The position numbers were made by a program, and so were the translations under genes. 46,771 bases of DNA, from assembly GCF_001949145.1 (NCBI RefSeq), contig NW_019091426.1:795128-841898 (forward strand), written 5' to 3'. Positions 34,301 to 46,771 of this stretch are shown piece after piece. Origin of the DNA: Acanthaster planci (taxonomy: Eukaryota > Echinodermata > Asteroidea > Valvatida > Acanthasteridae). How positions within the stretch are numbered: position 1 is the stretch's first letter; every line of letters begins with the position of its first letter. The notes beneath the pieces were generated by a model. The model did not search any database and was not told the DNA's origin. It worked only from the letters and a program-made list of their open reading frames with translations.

Positions 34301-37300
34301 AGTGTGTTTGTAATTGATTACAAATCGGTAACTACAGTACATACATGTATGTACATGTACCGTTTGTCACTAAAATTCTGAGAAAGATTCATTAATTTGC
34401 TGTTTTTTGCTTTGAATCACGTACTTGTGTGCTTTTTTTATTAGTCCTGGAAAATGTACAATTTGGTTTGGTGCAGTGGTTGATCTGAATTTTTGTTCTG
34501 AAATTGAAGCCTTGACATCGCACGCTATAAACATGTGTAGCATTTGACATGCACAACTGGAAAAGGCCAATTTATTCACCTTAAAATGTCACAGGTTCTG
34601 AAAGTTCCCAGCTGAATGCTTAGTGCTAGCCCTAACCACAGTGTCTTGAAGCCTGTCTCTGCCATACCTACATGTATGCACATGTGTAGCATTGAAACTT
34701 TACGTTGCTTCTCCAACTGATCTCAAGGACAGTCCTTGAGTATTCTAGGCACGTGCCAGAGGTGTCATGAAGGAGCTAGCCAAACTTATTAAACTGCGAC
34801 GAGAAATTCTGCATTGATATGATGTAAATTTTTAGTACCTTATTGGCTCTTTGAAAACTTAGCTGTATCCTAAACCAGCTTGAACCAGCTTCAAATGATG
34901 AGAGTTTCACCCATGTACATTGTACCTTTATTAAAGTTACATGTAACAGGGAATAGCTCAGTGCGCAATTAGTTTGGCCAAGTCTCAGGAGACTGTCGTA
35001 GTGAAATTGTAATATTCAGGAACTAACGCTGGGGATTCTATTCACTCCCTGGCTCATCCCAGTCATGTTTCTGTTGGACTAGCTTTTCATTTCTTGGAAT
35101 AACGTACATTTACTAGAAGCAAAGTATAGGTTTATCTACTGCACTTACTGTACATGTAATGCATTGGTCCTTAAAATACCCCTATGTAACAGAACTGGTT
35201 ACCGAGATGTTCATGACATTTGCTAACTGTACATATGTACATGTACAGTACAAATTATGCGGATGCAAATTATGTGGTTATCATTGTAAGCCCAGCCCGT
35301 CAAGCATTCCGCTGCTTTTGTCATGCAAGGTTTTCCTGCTGCCCAATCGCTGGGGTATCTGGGTTTCCTCTGCCCCACACTCACCCATGGGCCACGTCCC
35401 CATTGTGGTGTCTGCTAAAAATGGGCCAGCAATGTGCCGTTATTAACCGTGGTTGTACCAGGGCCAAAGAAAAAAGGGGGGGGGGCGCTTGAGTTCAATG
35501 CACTCACAAGGATTTGACAGTCCAGGCTTACATGTAAATACAGGCTATTTACAGCTTAACGTTCCCCCCATTAATAGGACACCAACTGAATCAGAGGGGA
35601 CTATTGGATTTGGACCACCCGACATTGTTGTCGTTCTCTTTTTTTTCATAAGGGGGTCAGGGACATTACCAGATGTTTTGCCAGATGGTACTAGGAACTA
35701 TCAGTGAAATTATGCATGTTTTTGAGTGGAATGTGGCATCACTCAGGAGGTGAGAAAGTGCTGTTTGTGAATCATCCTGCAGGGTACCGGTAAATCAAAT
35801 CTAGTTATATGATTGTGTGGATCTGTGAAATGGTTAGCATCTGTGATTGCTGCTTTGTTCTGCCCTAGTGGAATTATCTTGAAACGAATCCATATGTTCC
35901 CTTTGCCCCAAAACTAAACTTTTAAAAAGAACCTACTAAACCATAACATATAAATTTGTCTACATCTACCATTCCTACAGTTTTATTTTTTTTTTTAATT
36001 CTGATACTGCATTTTGGGGGTACCGGTAAAGTAGGTTGTAAAAGTTTGCTTGAGAAACTTTTATTTGCTTTTGCTTTGTGTCATAATTGTGTTTCACTGT
36101 ACTCTACGGTATGTTTATATTATTGACACATACATGTACATGTATGTATGTAGTTACCTGATGCACATTTACACTGTAGGCCACAGTCGCTGCTGGGCAT
36201 GCACATGTATGTCTCGTACACACTGTATGTGCAATTTGGCATCCCCTCCCCCTTCCCCTTTTCTATCTCCCTACCCCACTTTACGTTTTATCCATTAGTA
36301 CCTTGGGCCTCAGCTGGATCCTGAAAGCCCCGGGTCCTTGCTTGAGATTGGCAGTCACCACTGATGCATCCATCCAGGGGGCATTTCTCTTTGAACGCTA
36401 ATATCACGTCCTAAGTCCTTCTCCATCCCCCCTCCCGCCAACCTGAGCTAATTTATCATACGGGGAGACTATTTCAGAGTTGAGTCTTCATCATCCCTTG
36501 GGGTGGGGCCATGTTGGCAGGTACGGTAATTCTGAAGCGATAATCCCTGAGCAGGTTGTGTTGGCGCTAATACGGCAGCCGAGGGAGACCGGCTCAGGTC
36601 CCAGAGAGATCGGCCAAGTTGAGACCTAATTTGCGGTGGTGTGTACTAGGGGATAAACGCCACCATTGGAGCTTGGTCTAATGGCAGTTCCGCAGAGACT
36701 CCCTGGTGATGATATTCTCACCGCCTTCCGAGCTCAGACGTTGCTCCTTTTTTTTTATTGGCTCCGGCAAGCATAAGATCAGTCAGTTCACATATGTACA
36801 TGTACGTAGCCATGCGCATTATTTTCTACATGTAGGGAGCTGTCAAGAGGTGGAAATTTATGGTTCATTATGTCAGCACGAGGCAGAACATCTCGCAAGA
36901 ATACTTCATTGGCCAATTGAAGTACATTTTATCGCTTTAATACCCAAAGGTCCAGAGAGCAATCAAATGATTATGAGCAAATGCTGACAGGCCAGAGTGT
37001 GATCCCAAAGAATTCAATTTTTAATCTAAACTCCTTGTTTTGCATGTACATGTATCATTTTTTGCTTTTGTCATTCTAAAAAATATTATCCGCTAGTTTC
37101 GTAATTCTCGTCAAAGTGAAAATTTACAGGTGCATGTATGTCTTATTACAGAAGAAGTGCATTGTCAAATCCCCCCAAAAAATTTCATATTTTGAAGGAA
37201 ATTTGTAAAAGAAAAAGATATAAATTTATGGAAGAGCAGCAATATGGACGTCTCCAGAAAATTGCTGCAGACTAGGGCACAAAAAGGCATTTAGAAGTTT

Positions 37301-40300
37301 ACGATCACAATTGTTAGATAGTTTCAAGAACAATGGCGAGTCTATCATTTGAGCCAGGAAAGGTTTTTATTTTTTTTATTTTAAGTTTTGCTTTCCACAA
37401 ATATAACCGTTACCTACAATCCTGGACAAATCTTGTTGGAACATGCCTCCCCCCTCGCCCTCGTCAATGTTGCTTCTCATTGGTAAGTTGGGTTGAATCT
37501 TGGTCCAATAAATGACCTCAAGATTGAATGGGGGAGGGGGGATCTTTGCAACGCGCTTCCCACAAGTTGTTCCAACCATTTTGTCCAGGATTGTAGCTTC
37601 AATTGACTCTTGCTCATTAATGCAGCATGTTGCGAAGTTCTATAGTATTGCAGGACTGTACTTTGTTCCTATTGATGTCAGCGTCAACAGGCTTTCGGGC
37701 TTTCTGTTTCTTGCACTGTACCTCCTTCATGTTACTTCAAGATAGTCCTCTATCCTTACATGTACGTAGATTTGATAAGAAAACTTTGAAGTAAAATTGG
37801 AAGCATTTGGTGGCCCCAAATGCCCCGATTCTCTCAAATTTTGGGCTTTATTTAGTCTGGTTGCTCGGAAGGGACATCAGAGATAAATATTTGTTCTTGA
37901 CAAATGTTTTCACAATTTTTTGTCACTGCATTGTAGTGAAATTGAAGAGAAGTGACAAAACAAATTTCATGTTTTCATGCCATTATGAATTATTAGAAAA
38001 ATGTTGTGGAAAATAACATTGTGATGCCTTGGAGGGAATTTGTATCTTTAATGTCTCTTCAGGGCTATCATAATTTAAGCCAAAAAGGCCTAAATGATGT
38101 ACATGTACATTCTTGGTACATGCAGATACCGGTAGCATGCAAAGCTTTGGCTCTGAATAATGGATAAGTGGCTCCTCCTTCACAGTGAACCACATCTCCC
38201 GTTGTAGACACCAGCTGTGCCTGGCAGGGGTTTGCGAATCGGCAGGCAAGAAGGAAAGAATGCAAGGGAGCCCTCTAGGCCTCAAGCCTTCAGCTTTTAA
38301 AGGAAGACGGAGCAGAATCCCGTCACTTTTCCTCCTCATCGTTGGAGAGTTTTGATGCGAGCAGGGCCGAGAACCCAGCGTCTAATTTGATTGTGCCTGA
38401 TGTCCAAGTAATTGCGCACTAGCCGTGATGAATGTGAGAAATGTGCTGAGCCCGCAGTTCACCGTCGCCTCCAGTTGAAGCTGATGCCTTGGTATGGGCA
38501 CTGTGTTCGGAGCTAGCCTCAGGCTGTTCGGATCCGTTGCCAGCCTCTGCACAAGCACATACGTCACACACTTGAAAACTCCTTTTGCCGTCACTCTCCA
38601 TCACTGCAAGGGATTTTCAGTGCAGTTAATGGGGGTGAATTCTTCAGAGGGGAAGTTGTTTTCCCAAGTCTGACAAGTTTTTAAAATATGTCCTGTTGAT
38701 TTCCTACCTTGCTTAAAGTCTTGTTCTGGCAGAAATAAGTTGCTTGTACATCATCACATTCAAGTCCTGATTTATCCTAAATCATTCCAAATCACAGTCT
38801 ATTGTGCTTTATTTTGATAAATTTAGGATCACACAACCACGCTACTCAATTTAAGATTTTACATCTCACTCAGTGCACTAATTTCAAGTACTGGTACATG
38901 CAGGCCTAAATGTACTTTTCCATTGCACAAGGAATGCAGCAGTTTTGGAAAATAGCTCAGTGCTACATGTAGTACAGTTACCGGTACTCGTAAAAGCATC
39001 CAGGGAGAATAATAGTTCATTCCAGACTCTCACATTGAGGCGGCTTTTTCCGGTTTTCACTTGAACTGTCTCTTTTTGTAGAAAACACGTACTTGTATGG
39101 TGTATACACGTGTATGCCAAAAGCCCTCTTCAGGTCATGTGCATGAGCTTAGCAGGCGATTGCTGTCTTCCATGTATGCACTTGCAATAGACACGCGCCA
39201 CTTTTTGACACTACATGCACATGTATTTTCTGAAAGTTCAGCAAAGTTTAAACATCACAGGCTATCCATAAGAATCTCCACTTTGTTTAGCGGTAATTGG
39301 TCAGAATAAAAGTCTTGGCAACATTCGCTGTGGGCAAAGAAAAATGTGAGTAGTATCCTTTCAATGAAGTTTGAAATGCGTGTGGTTAGATCTTTCAGAA
39401 TTTCACTGCTGAAAAGTTTTACCCTCAGAGTTTAAACTTTTTTTGAGCGTCGTTAATTTGACTTAGGGTCAGAATCACCGTAGAGGTACATGCACTTTTG
39501 TATGCATGTACACATGTACATGTCAGGCATGCAACTTTTCCTTGGATCAGCCGATTTCCTTCTTTCTCACTACACACTCGTGTCATTGAAAATTGAAACA
39601 CACTCTAAAAAGTCTTGTAAAGATTGGAATTCCCTTGTTTTTTGGGGTTTGGTTTTTTTTGTCAAAGTCCAAGTTGCATGCCTGACTTTCAGTTTTCAAA
39701 ATATTGGAAATCTGATGAAAAGCACTGTTAAAAGTTTATGTACGTATTTTTACCACATAGTTGGGAATTCTTTGTGTAGCTGTTTATGTACATGTACATA
39801 CGTGTACTTTGGTGTAACTGAGAAGTTCTCGGTGAACTGTTCATGTATGAATGACAAGTTTTTAAGCCAACAGTACCGTTTGAAGTTGTCATCCATCCAT
39901 CAGTTTTAATTTCATTTTCAGGTGAAACGCGTAAATTGTTCAGTAATAAGAGCGTTCTAGTGAAAGACCACGATGCTGTCCCCCCAGATCAAGTTCCAGA
40001 GTTCATTTCATTCCTTCTGATTATCACATCTGCCAGGAAGCACATGTTACAGTGCTCTTTTTAAAGTTTTTTCCTCTTTGGCTTGATGGAAGTGTTTTTT
40101 TTTTCTATCCTTTTAAAAAGTCAATGTACGTGTAAGTGTAGTAAGAACAAACAGTTCCCAGCACTATTTGGAGTGTTTTGTTACGGTTCATGACCGCTGG
40201 ATTGCTGGGGAAAAACTCTTGTAGTATTCACAGGCACTGTTGACAGTAAAAATTGGTCAATATTGGACTGACTGCTTTTGAACTTGCTTCAGGGGGGGGG

Positions 40301-42509
40301 GCACTGGCTGGCCACAAGTCAGGGGACACAGTGAAGCCTGTTGACATTTTAGATTAATCCAGAAATTTTTTTACCCTTTTTCTGCCTGTCTTGGTTTTCT
40401 GTTGCTCTTTTGGCTCTCTGACGCACTAATTGACACGTTACATTAGTCGACAAATGGCACTGTGTGCTTGGAAGGGTGAATGAACGGCAGTGCCCTGCAA
40501 AACTGTTCCCGGACAACAGATCACCTGTCTGGGTAATTTGGTTTCATGTACATCTTCCTGTTTGGCTGCAGGAAACTTAAATTTTACAAACGGGGCTCTT
40601 TGGCTTTAACGTCACCCTTGTAGAAATTGTAAAAAAAAAAAAAAAAAGGAAAAAACCCTAACTCCTTTACTGTGTTTGCTAGGATACAACCCTCAGTTCT
40701 GCAGGTGCCTCCATGTACATGTACCGGTACCAAAAACATAGATACAGCCTGAATACTCTGCCATTTCTTAAATGACCACTGCCTGAATCTTTCAAAATCC
40801 TTCACCCGTTCCCATCAGTTTGAGGCATTGCGTATGACATCCTGGAGCAGTGTAGATTATTGGGAAAATGATCTCCCGGTAGGCCTAAGTTTATGCATGC
40901 CTGAGCATGTTTAACAAAATAAAGTCTGGCCCAAGACCACGACAGTACATCTTTGGAAATCAGCCACACGTTTTCCCTTGAAGTCTCAATGCCCCCATAT
41001 CCTTCTCTAATACAAAGAGGATTTTGGAGAATTTGGGATGGTTAGGGTTCATTTGTGTGAATGCAAAATCTTATGGTAATATTCACGTTTTACAGTATAT
41101 CAGGACGGTGAAGCTCAGCAAGTGTATTGCTCTACATGGCTGCCTTATAGTGTAATTCTGATACTGTTTGTTTGTCGTCCCTTGATCTGGCCTGAAATGA
41201 CTCTTTGTAAAACTGCTGAAGTTTGGTCAGATGTAGGTGTCATTGTTTGTGTTTCTCTGTATGATGCCCGTCTGTCATGTGGACAGTCGGTCATGGGTGA
41301 AAAATCTGGTTACTTGAGGGCGAATGATGACCAGTGTTTTTTTCATAGTTGTTTTCTTGTCTGGCCTCACCTTGAATCAAAAATCAATTTCACAGGTGAG
41401 ATCTTTGCTCTGTCCTTCATGCCTGACAGCACTTGAGGTTTCCAAGAGTCGATTTATCTAACCGCGTTTTCTGGGAGTTTATGAGAGCGTAAATGGTTGA
41501 AATTTTCAGTTTCCAGACATGCATCTACTCATGTAAACTACTCTGGGGCAGTTATATTCTGTACAAGTTTGTACACCCTGCTGGTACAATTAAATTTACA
41601 TGTAGATCTCAAAGAAGCTTCCGACAGTGCAGCGTTAGGTCTTTTTTTTTTTGTTGGAGGAATTGTTTGCATGTAGAATGAGGCAGGACTGGTAAAATCA
41701 GGAAGACTGGAGGGAGCTGTAAAATAAACAGGACAGGCGGGTAGGGTTCCTCATAATTTATTTCAGGATTTTTGCAGCAAAAGCAGGTTGTTTCACTACC
41801 TTTCTGCACCAACAAAGCAAAACCCCAAACCTGTAGGAGATTCACACCGTAGCGATTTGTGAGAGAATGGATCCCTTCTCAGCCGTTCAAAGCAGCCAAG
41901 AGTGGCAGTATTTTATTGCCGTTGTTCCAACCCCTCTGGTAAATGTTTGTGGATATCTTGTCGCTCCTCCAGTCCTGCCGCTGGTGGTGAGAAAGTTTCT
42001 CCACTCTCCTCAGACTCCAGGGGAAGTGAAAAATGGGAAATATGGATGATTTCCAAAAAATTGGACAGCAAATGCATACTCAAACATGTTTGTCTTTTTT
42101 TTTAATTCATCATGTTCCGAATATACATGTCAAGGGTGAGATTTGCCAGTTTTCTAATTTCAGGAGGTTTTTCATCTTTTTTTCCTTCAAAACTTTGAAT
42201 CTCCCGAGCACAGAAGTTCATGTAGAACATTAGAGATGTTTTTTTTTAAGGAGTGCCTATAGGTGAACATACACTGCACATGTACATGTAGATGCATACC
42301 CTAGACCTTACATGTACATGTATGATGCTGTAGGGCCCTCAAAACCTCTTGTGGTTATTTTTGGATGTTTCATTTTCCAACCACTCTCGCCCCAGACCCG
42401 TACCAGTAGCTCTCTGTAAGCCACATGTAACTGAAGTTGCACATCGAGGAGGGCTTCAGCGCCACACCAGCATTGAGCAATGGGTTGGACCACAAAGGAT
42501 TCTAGCCCC

Positions 42510-43075
42510 TAGCTGCAGCGCGGTGTAATGTTCAGAATGTTGAGGAGCCCCACTCAAGGGCCAGTCTAGAGGAGGGGATCATGTGACTAGAGCGGCCGCT
42601 TCCAGGCTATCACCTGACTTTGTTTAGCTGTTTGGCCCAGATGCATTTGCATGAGCGGTGACTAGGGGCGAGAGAGAAACTTCCCTGCACGGAGGCTTGA
42701 AAACAATTGGCTGCGCAAGCAGAATTACCATACTGAATTGCGCCTTGCAGGGCAGAACAGTTTATAGACAGGGCCTGCCAGTGCTGACTGAATGATTAAT
42801 CGGATCGCAAGACCACCAAAGGAAGAAATTAATGTATTCATAAGCCCCGCAGCTGTGCAACCCTTGATTTTTGCGCCCAGCCCGTTATATTGCTCACATG
42901 TGCAGCGGGCGAGTTGGTGAGTTATTTTTAAGGATATCGGTTGGCTTCAGCTGTGAATGTTAAGGCTGGGGAGAAATCGATGGTATGGGGCCCCCCTGGA
43001 CTCTGATCCAGTTATCAACAACAATCCGTCATTTCTCTCTGCTCAGGGTTTCTTTTTTTTTTTTTATGGCCGGTC
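42510..43075. promoter_or_regulatory. Candidate cis-regulatory module, GC-richer island
   Basis: A higher-complexity stretch contains a POU octamer ATTTGCAT (42645-42652), a homeodomain-type TGATTAAT (42793-42800), a TTTGCGCCC E2F-like word near 42880 and a posterior-Hox-like TTTATGG (43063-43069). No reading frame fits. It is a candidate enhancer in otherwise AT-rich DNA. Confidence 0.25.
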
Positions 43076-46000
43076 AGGCTTATGCTGAGCTGTGCTATTC
43101 GGGTTAATTCAGGCAAAGGTAAGGATTCCCCCCCCCCTGTAATTTGGTTTGCTCCAGTTACATCAATGATGTATGTGTTGCAAAGTTCAGTTACATGTGG
43201 TTGTGCTCTTGTAGAATGTCACAGTTGTACATTTATGATGTATGACACCAGTATCATCGTTTTATAGTTCACGAACAGAATACCGTAGCTCTGTAGAGTA
43301 AGATTTTGTGTCTGTTGATTGTTGAGAAGCAAGCTGAATGAGAAAGTTTCACAAAAGAGGATTTTCTCTGAATGTGTAGTGACTTGTTGCGACTGAAACG
43401 TCGCCATAGGGCTGCCTGAAAATTGAAATATACATGCCTGCAAATCAAGACCTTGCTGGATTAGCTCCACAGAAAAGTTAAGATTCAAAGAATTTTTCCA
43501 GCCTCAGACATGTATTGAATGGCTTTGTTTATATTTGAAGCCAATGACATACACAAAGGCGATTGTTTTGAGTTCTTGAAATTCCCCCTCCCGTTTTCAT
43601 ACGAGATGGGAATGAACAATAAAAGATACTACTGTTTTGACAGTAGAATTCACTACCAACACTCAGCTGATGCATGGCCAAAAGAGATTCATAAATTTTC
43701 CTTGACTGTAGTGACTGGCTAATTCCAAGTACTTAATTTGGAACAATACTTGTATGCATGGAGCAACTGTTTGGCCCAACCCCTGTTGGGCCGAGATTTC
43801 AGGGGGCCTCTCTACCCACAAATCCCTCCTGACCTAGACCCACATTTTCAGGCAACACTTATTAACTTTGCTCGTCGCCCAGGGTCTTACCATCAGTCAC
43901 TGTGTCAACACTCAAAAAGCAGTCTATTAATTAAAGAACAGTGGCGCATGATGTGGCTAATAACTTGGCACTAGAGCTGCCGTTACTTCCCCAGATCATA
44001 GCATTCACACCCTTTAATTTCAGTCTATTCATAAAAAAGTCCTGTTGATTTGCCACTTGCCTAGCGTTTGACCCTGGTGACCTCTGAGGTCAAGAGGTCA
44101 CATTCCATTTGGTAATACCTCCCTAAAGGTGTCAAGTCGGTAGTCTGCAGGATCTGTAAACCTTCAGCTTCAGCCTCTCCAAAGTTTTCCCTGTAAAGTG
44201 CTATTAGGCTCGAAACTGTTGACCCTTGTACACTGACATGGCTTTTGTTGTTATTGCCGTAGTTTTGTGTGGGTACCGGCACAGAATATCCAACCAGCAA
44301 CTAGAAAGGGTATATTGCCTTGACACTCTGACTTCTGTGGTCAGCAGTGAAGTCGGGCGTGTGTGGGTGGACCCCTTCTTTTGGGGCATGCCGGTGTTTG
44401 TTTGCGTTCTTTACCAAGGTGGAGACAGGTTTTGGTGCCGATGAGTGCGCTGGTGTGAGTTAATCTCTGTGGTATGACAGCGATGTGGGCAACAGGGAAG
44501 TGGAATGTGCTAACTAGGATTTGTTGTTGTGGACTTGTTAATCTCCCATGACATTCCATCCCAGTAACTGTGGACCACACTTCCGTTAAGGTTTCAAAAT
44601 AAATTGCTTTGGAGTTTATAGTTGAATAATTGTTTTGAAACTGAAAGGGACTCTAATCAGAATTGAACCTGAAGTACGGTTTACAGATGACTCACTTTTA
44701 TCCATGAAGTGCTGCTGGTATTTTGACATTTTAAACTGACATTTTTGTTCGTTTTCATTGAAGTGAATTAAAAATATGTATAGAATTCAAGTGTTCAAAA
44801 ATGTGGGAATCAGTTCGTCCGACTGTAGAATAAATAGTCATGGTAAGCAATTATTTACTTAGTACACTTTCGACTTGTGTAGACACTCAGGAAAAAAAAG
44901 GGCCAATGACGTTACAATCTGTTCGCATAACATTAATTAGGAAAAGCCATTTTCGGTTTCGTTTTTGAAGGTATTTTTGACACTGTGACATTTCCTTTGC
45001 GTGAAACGTCTCATAGCCGGCCTTTGTTGCACTATAGGTCCTGTCAACACTGACATTGTATGCTGTTGTGGCTTGTTGTAGCAAACATATGTTGCCATTG
45101 GGAGCAATCTTGGTTTATGTTCCCCGGGCATTCTTTGACTCGTATTTCTATAGTTCAGGAGAAATCTGTGTTCGTGACGACTGAATGGGAATTTAGCCCC
45201 AAACTGGTGAATACACGTAAATGCTTGATTCAAACTTTACAGGTATCCCCCTGCCCCCCCCCTCACTTCTGAACACTGGAAATCGTTCACCTGTGACTTG
45301 AACCTCAGCAAGACGGAAATGTATGTGTACATGTACATGCAATATGTGCATACATGTACTGTACATATGTCTTTTGTGAAACTAGGGGAAGCCAGAAACA
45401 GAGATAGATTTTTAGACCACTGCTTGTTTGTCTATTTTGTGATTGATTTGACATGTATGATTAATCTTTTGTTTTTCTAGAAATATTTTCACCCTAATTT
45501 TTTTTTCTGCCCTTGATTTTTTTTTTTAAGTTTCCACATTTTTCGCTCAGTTTGCTTTGTGTTTTTCCAAATATTAGAATTAACCCGTCAGTTTTGGTTG
45601 TTTTCAAATGGTATGATTGCATTTACATGTAGATTCTAATCGACCGTGGATCAACTTTGGAAGATGGAGGAAGGTGGTTCTATCAGCTAAATTATGAAAT
45701 TTACAGATATGTTTGCCTGTTGGACTCGAAAGAGCTAGATTTTTACTTGTGTAAGGTAAGCGTGCACTGTATCCTTGTCAGAAGTACTTTGTAGGTGAGG
45801 GTACAGCAGGGTTACAAATTTTTTAGTGCAATGGTTCCCTCTGTCGGTGTTCGCGTTTTTTGTTTTTTTTCATGCAGTTCCGTTTGACGGGGAAATTGTT
45901 CCCGTGTTAAAAGTCTGGTAAGGGAATCAAAGCCGGCCATGCGTGGCTGCAATTTGTAACGACGACGGTGGTGTGTTCCAATCAAAGGACACTTGCCAGT

Positions 46001-46771
46001 TGGGCTGGTCATATGAGGGTCAGTTACCCCCAGAAGTGTAATAAAGGATGGCGTCAAAATTTATGAAGGTTTTTTTTCCCTTCTTGCATTCAAGTACATG
46101 TAGTACATGTACATGTAAGTTGCACACGTGATACGTTCCCAGGGACCGGTTGATACTGGTTTTCATGCATTATTTAAGCCCAATTCTCTCATTTGGCGAA
46201 CGATCCTACCCCAGACCCTTCTACGTGAAGTGTGGCATATTAATGGCAATTTTTTTTTTTCTTTTTTAATGCAACTTTTACAAGGCCATCAAACTCTTGT
46301 TTAATTTAAAAGGGGCTGGGCTCTACCTTCAACTCCCTGATGGATTTGGAAGGATTTGGGATGGTTAGGGTCGGTGCACTACATGTAGCATGTCTTTTTG
46401 ACCGGAAGGATTTTGCTGGAAATTCTACGCTTCTGGCAACCAGGTTTCAATCACAGAGCAAGGACCAGTGATACCAAAGGGCAAAGACGTGACATGTACC
46501 ATTCCACTATTGTTTTTGTGAATTCTGTTTATCATGCTGGTACCTGTTCATTACTTATTTAAATGTGTTAATTGTACATGTGTTTACATGCATGTGTGGG
46601 CAGGCCTTCACCGCTATTAATGGGACAATTTCTGTTGATACTGGTAGGCAAATTAACCCTAACTGCCCAAACCTGCCATACTCCAACAGCAGGTTTTGTG
46701 AGGTTTTTGTAGGTTTTGGTACCATGTCTGATGAACTTCTTGTTGAATTTTGTGAGACTTGGGGTGAAAGG

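Larger units (their letters stand above)
30300..46130. repeat. Field of TACATGTA palindromic repeats
   Basis: Short runs built from overlapping TACATG and GTACATGTAC are scattered here. Examples are at about 30303-30316, 30338-30350, 34136-34149, 34337-34361, 36131-36153, 39502-39519, 42278-42290, 45321-45369 and 46093-46117. Multi-unit runs are much rarer left of 29 kb (for example near 6926 and 14103). Confidence 0.7.
30281..46771. other. Long region without recognisable genes
   Basis: Reading frames of 60-139 codons occur on both strands, but none shows a known domain or a chain of compatible exons. Apart from the two candidate regulatory islands and dispersed repeats I see nothing identifiable. 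T-runs of eight or more are common on the plus strand while A-runs are few, which would fit intron sequence of a plus-strand gene. A 41-codon open segment at 45633-45755 flanked by AG and GTAAGC is the only exon-like stretch I noticed, and it has no known similarity. Confidence 0.5.

Noticed and set aside
38410-38601. A minus-strand frame of about 60 codons starting MESDGKRS after a CCCTTGCAG acceptor-like site
   Set aside because: The composition looks coding-like, but it has no domain and no partner exons, and a second overlapping frame is equally open.
41122-41436. A 104-codon plus-strand frame reading into a CAG|GTGAGA donor-like site at about 41395
   Set aside because: The length is within chance for this base composition, and the peptide has no recognisable domain or partner exon.

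Overview
Eukaryotic nuclear DNA, most likely from a marine invertebrate deuterostome, with an echinoderm such as a starfish as my best guess. The evidence is interrupted genes with GT-AG introns, long AT-rich non-coding stretches, a field of dispersed TACATGTA palindromes, short DNA-transposon relics, a tRNA-like SINE and a non-LTR retrotransposon tail. The lineage call is inference. I see no prokaryotic operon, CRISPR array, rRNA gene or intact mobile element.

Three protein-coding genes can be supported. (1) Positions 67-17227, minus strand: the first five coding exons (about 307 residues) of an SLC7 light-chain amino-acid transporter of the LAT1/LAT2 type. A 14.6 kb intron separates coding exons 1 and 2, and the gene runs off the left edge. 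A possible 5' untranslated exon and TATA-like promoter lie near 18.9-19.1 kb. (2) Positions 21609-25240, minus strand: a small single-LIM-domain protein that I assembled from four confident exons and one tentative first exon (about 138 residues). (3) Positions 27411-29171, plus strand: an intronless BTB-BACK-Kelch (KLHL-type) coding region of 586 residues with a TATA box about 100 bases upstream. Genes 2 and 3 are divergent, with 2.2 kb between their start codons.

The large SLC7 intron holds two MITE-like elements, a 35-base perfect inverted repeat that seems to be built from LINE-tail fragments, a SINE on the minus strand, three full CRE palindromes and one exact CHOP-type amino-acid response element. 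The space between genes 1 and 2 has a 25-base perfect inverted repeat. The space between genes 2 and 3 has a LINE ORF2 tail flanked by 44-base direct repeats that carry E-box and octamer-like motifs.

From about 29.2 kb to the right edge (17.6 kb) I find no recognisable coding exon. This part is rich in T-runs on the plus strand, carries many TACATGTA palindromes and has at least two motif-dense islands that look like candidate cis-regulatory modules. A good splice donor 30 bases after the KLHL stop, together with the plus-strand T-run bias, suggests this region may be an intron of a plus-strand transcript. That is inference.

The three genes do not form a pathway. The transporter moves amino acids at the plasma membrane, the LIM protein is probably a cytoskeletal or nuclear adaptor, and the KLHL protein is probably a Cullin-3 substrate adaptor.
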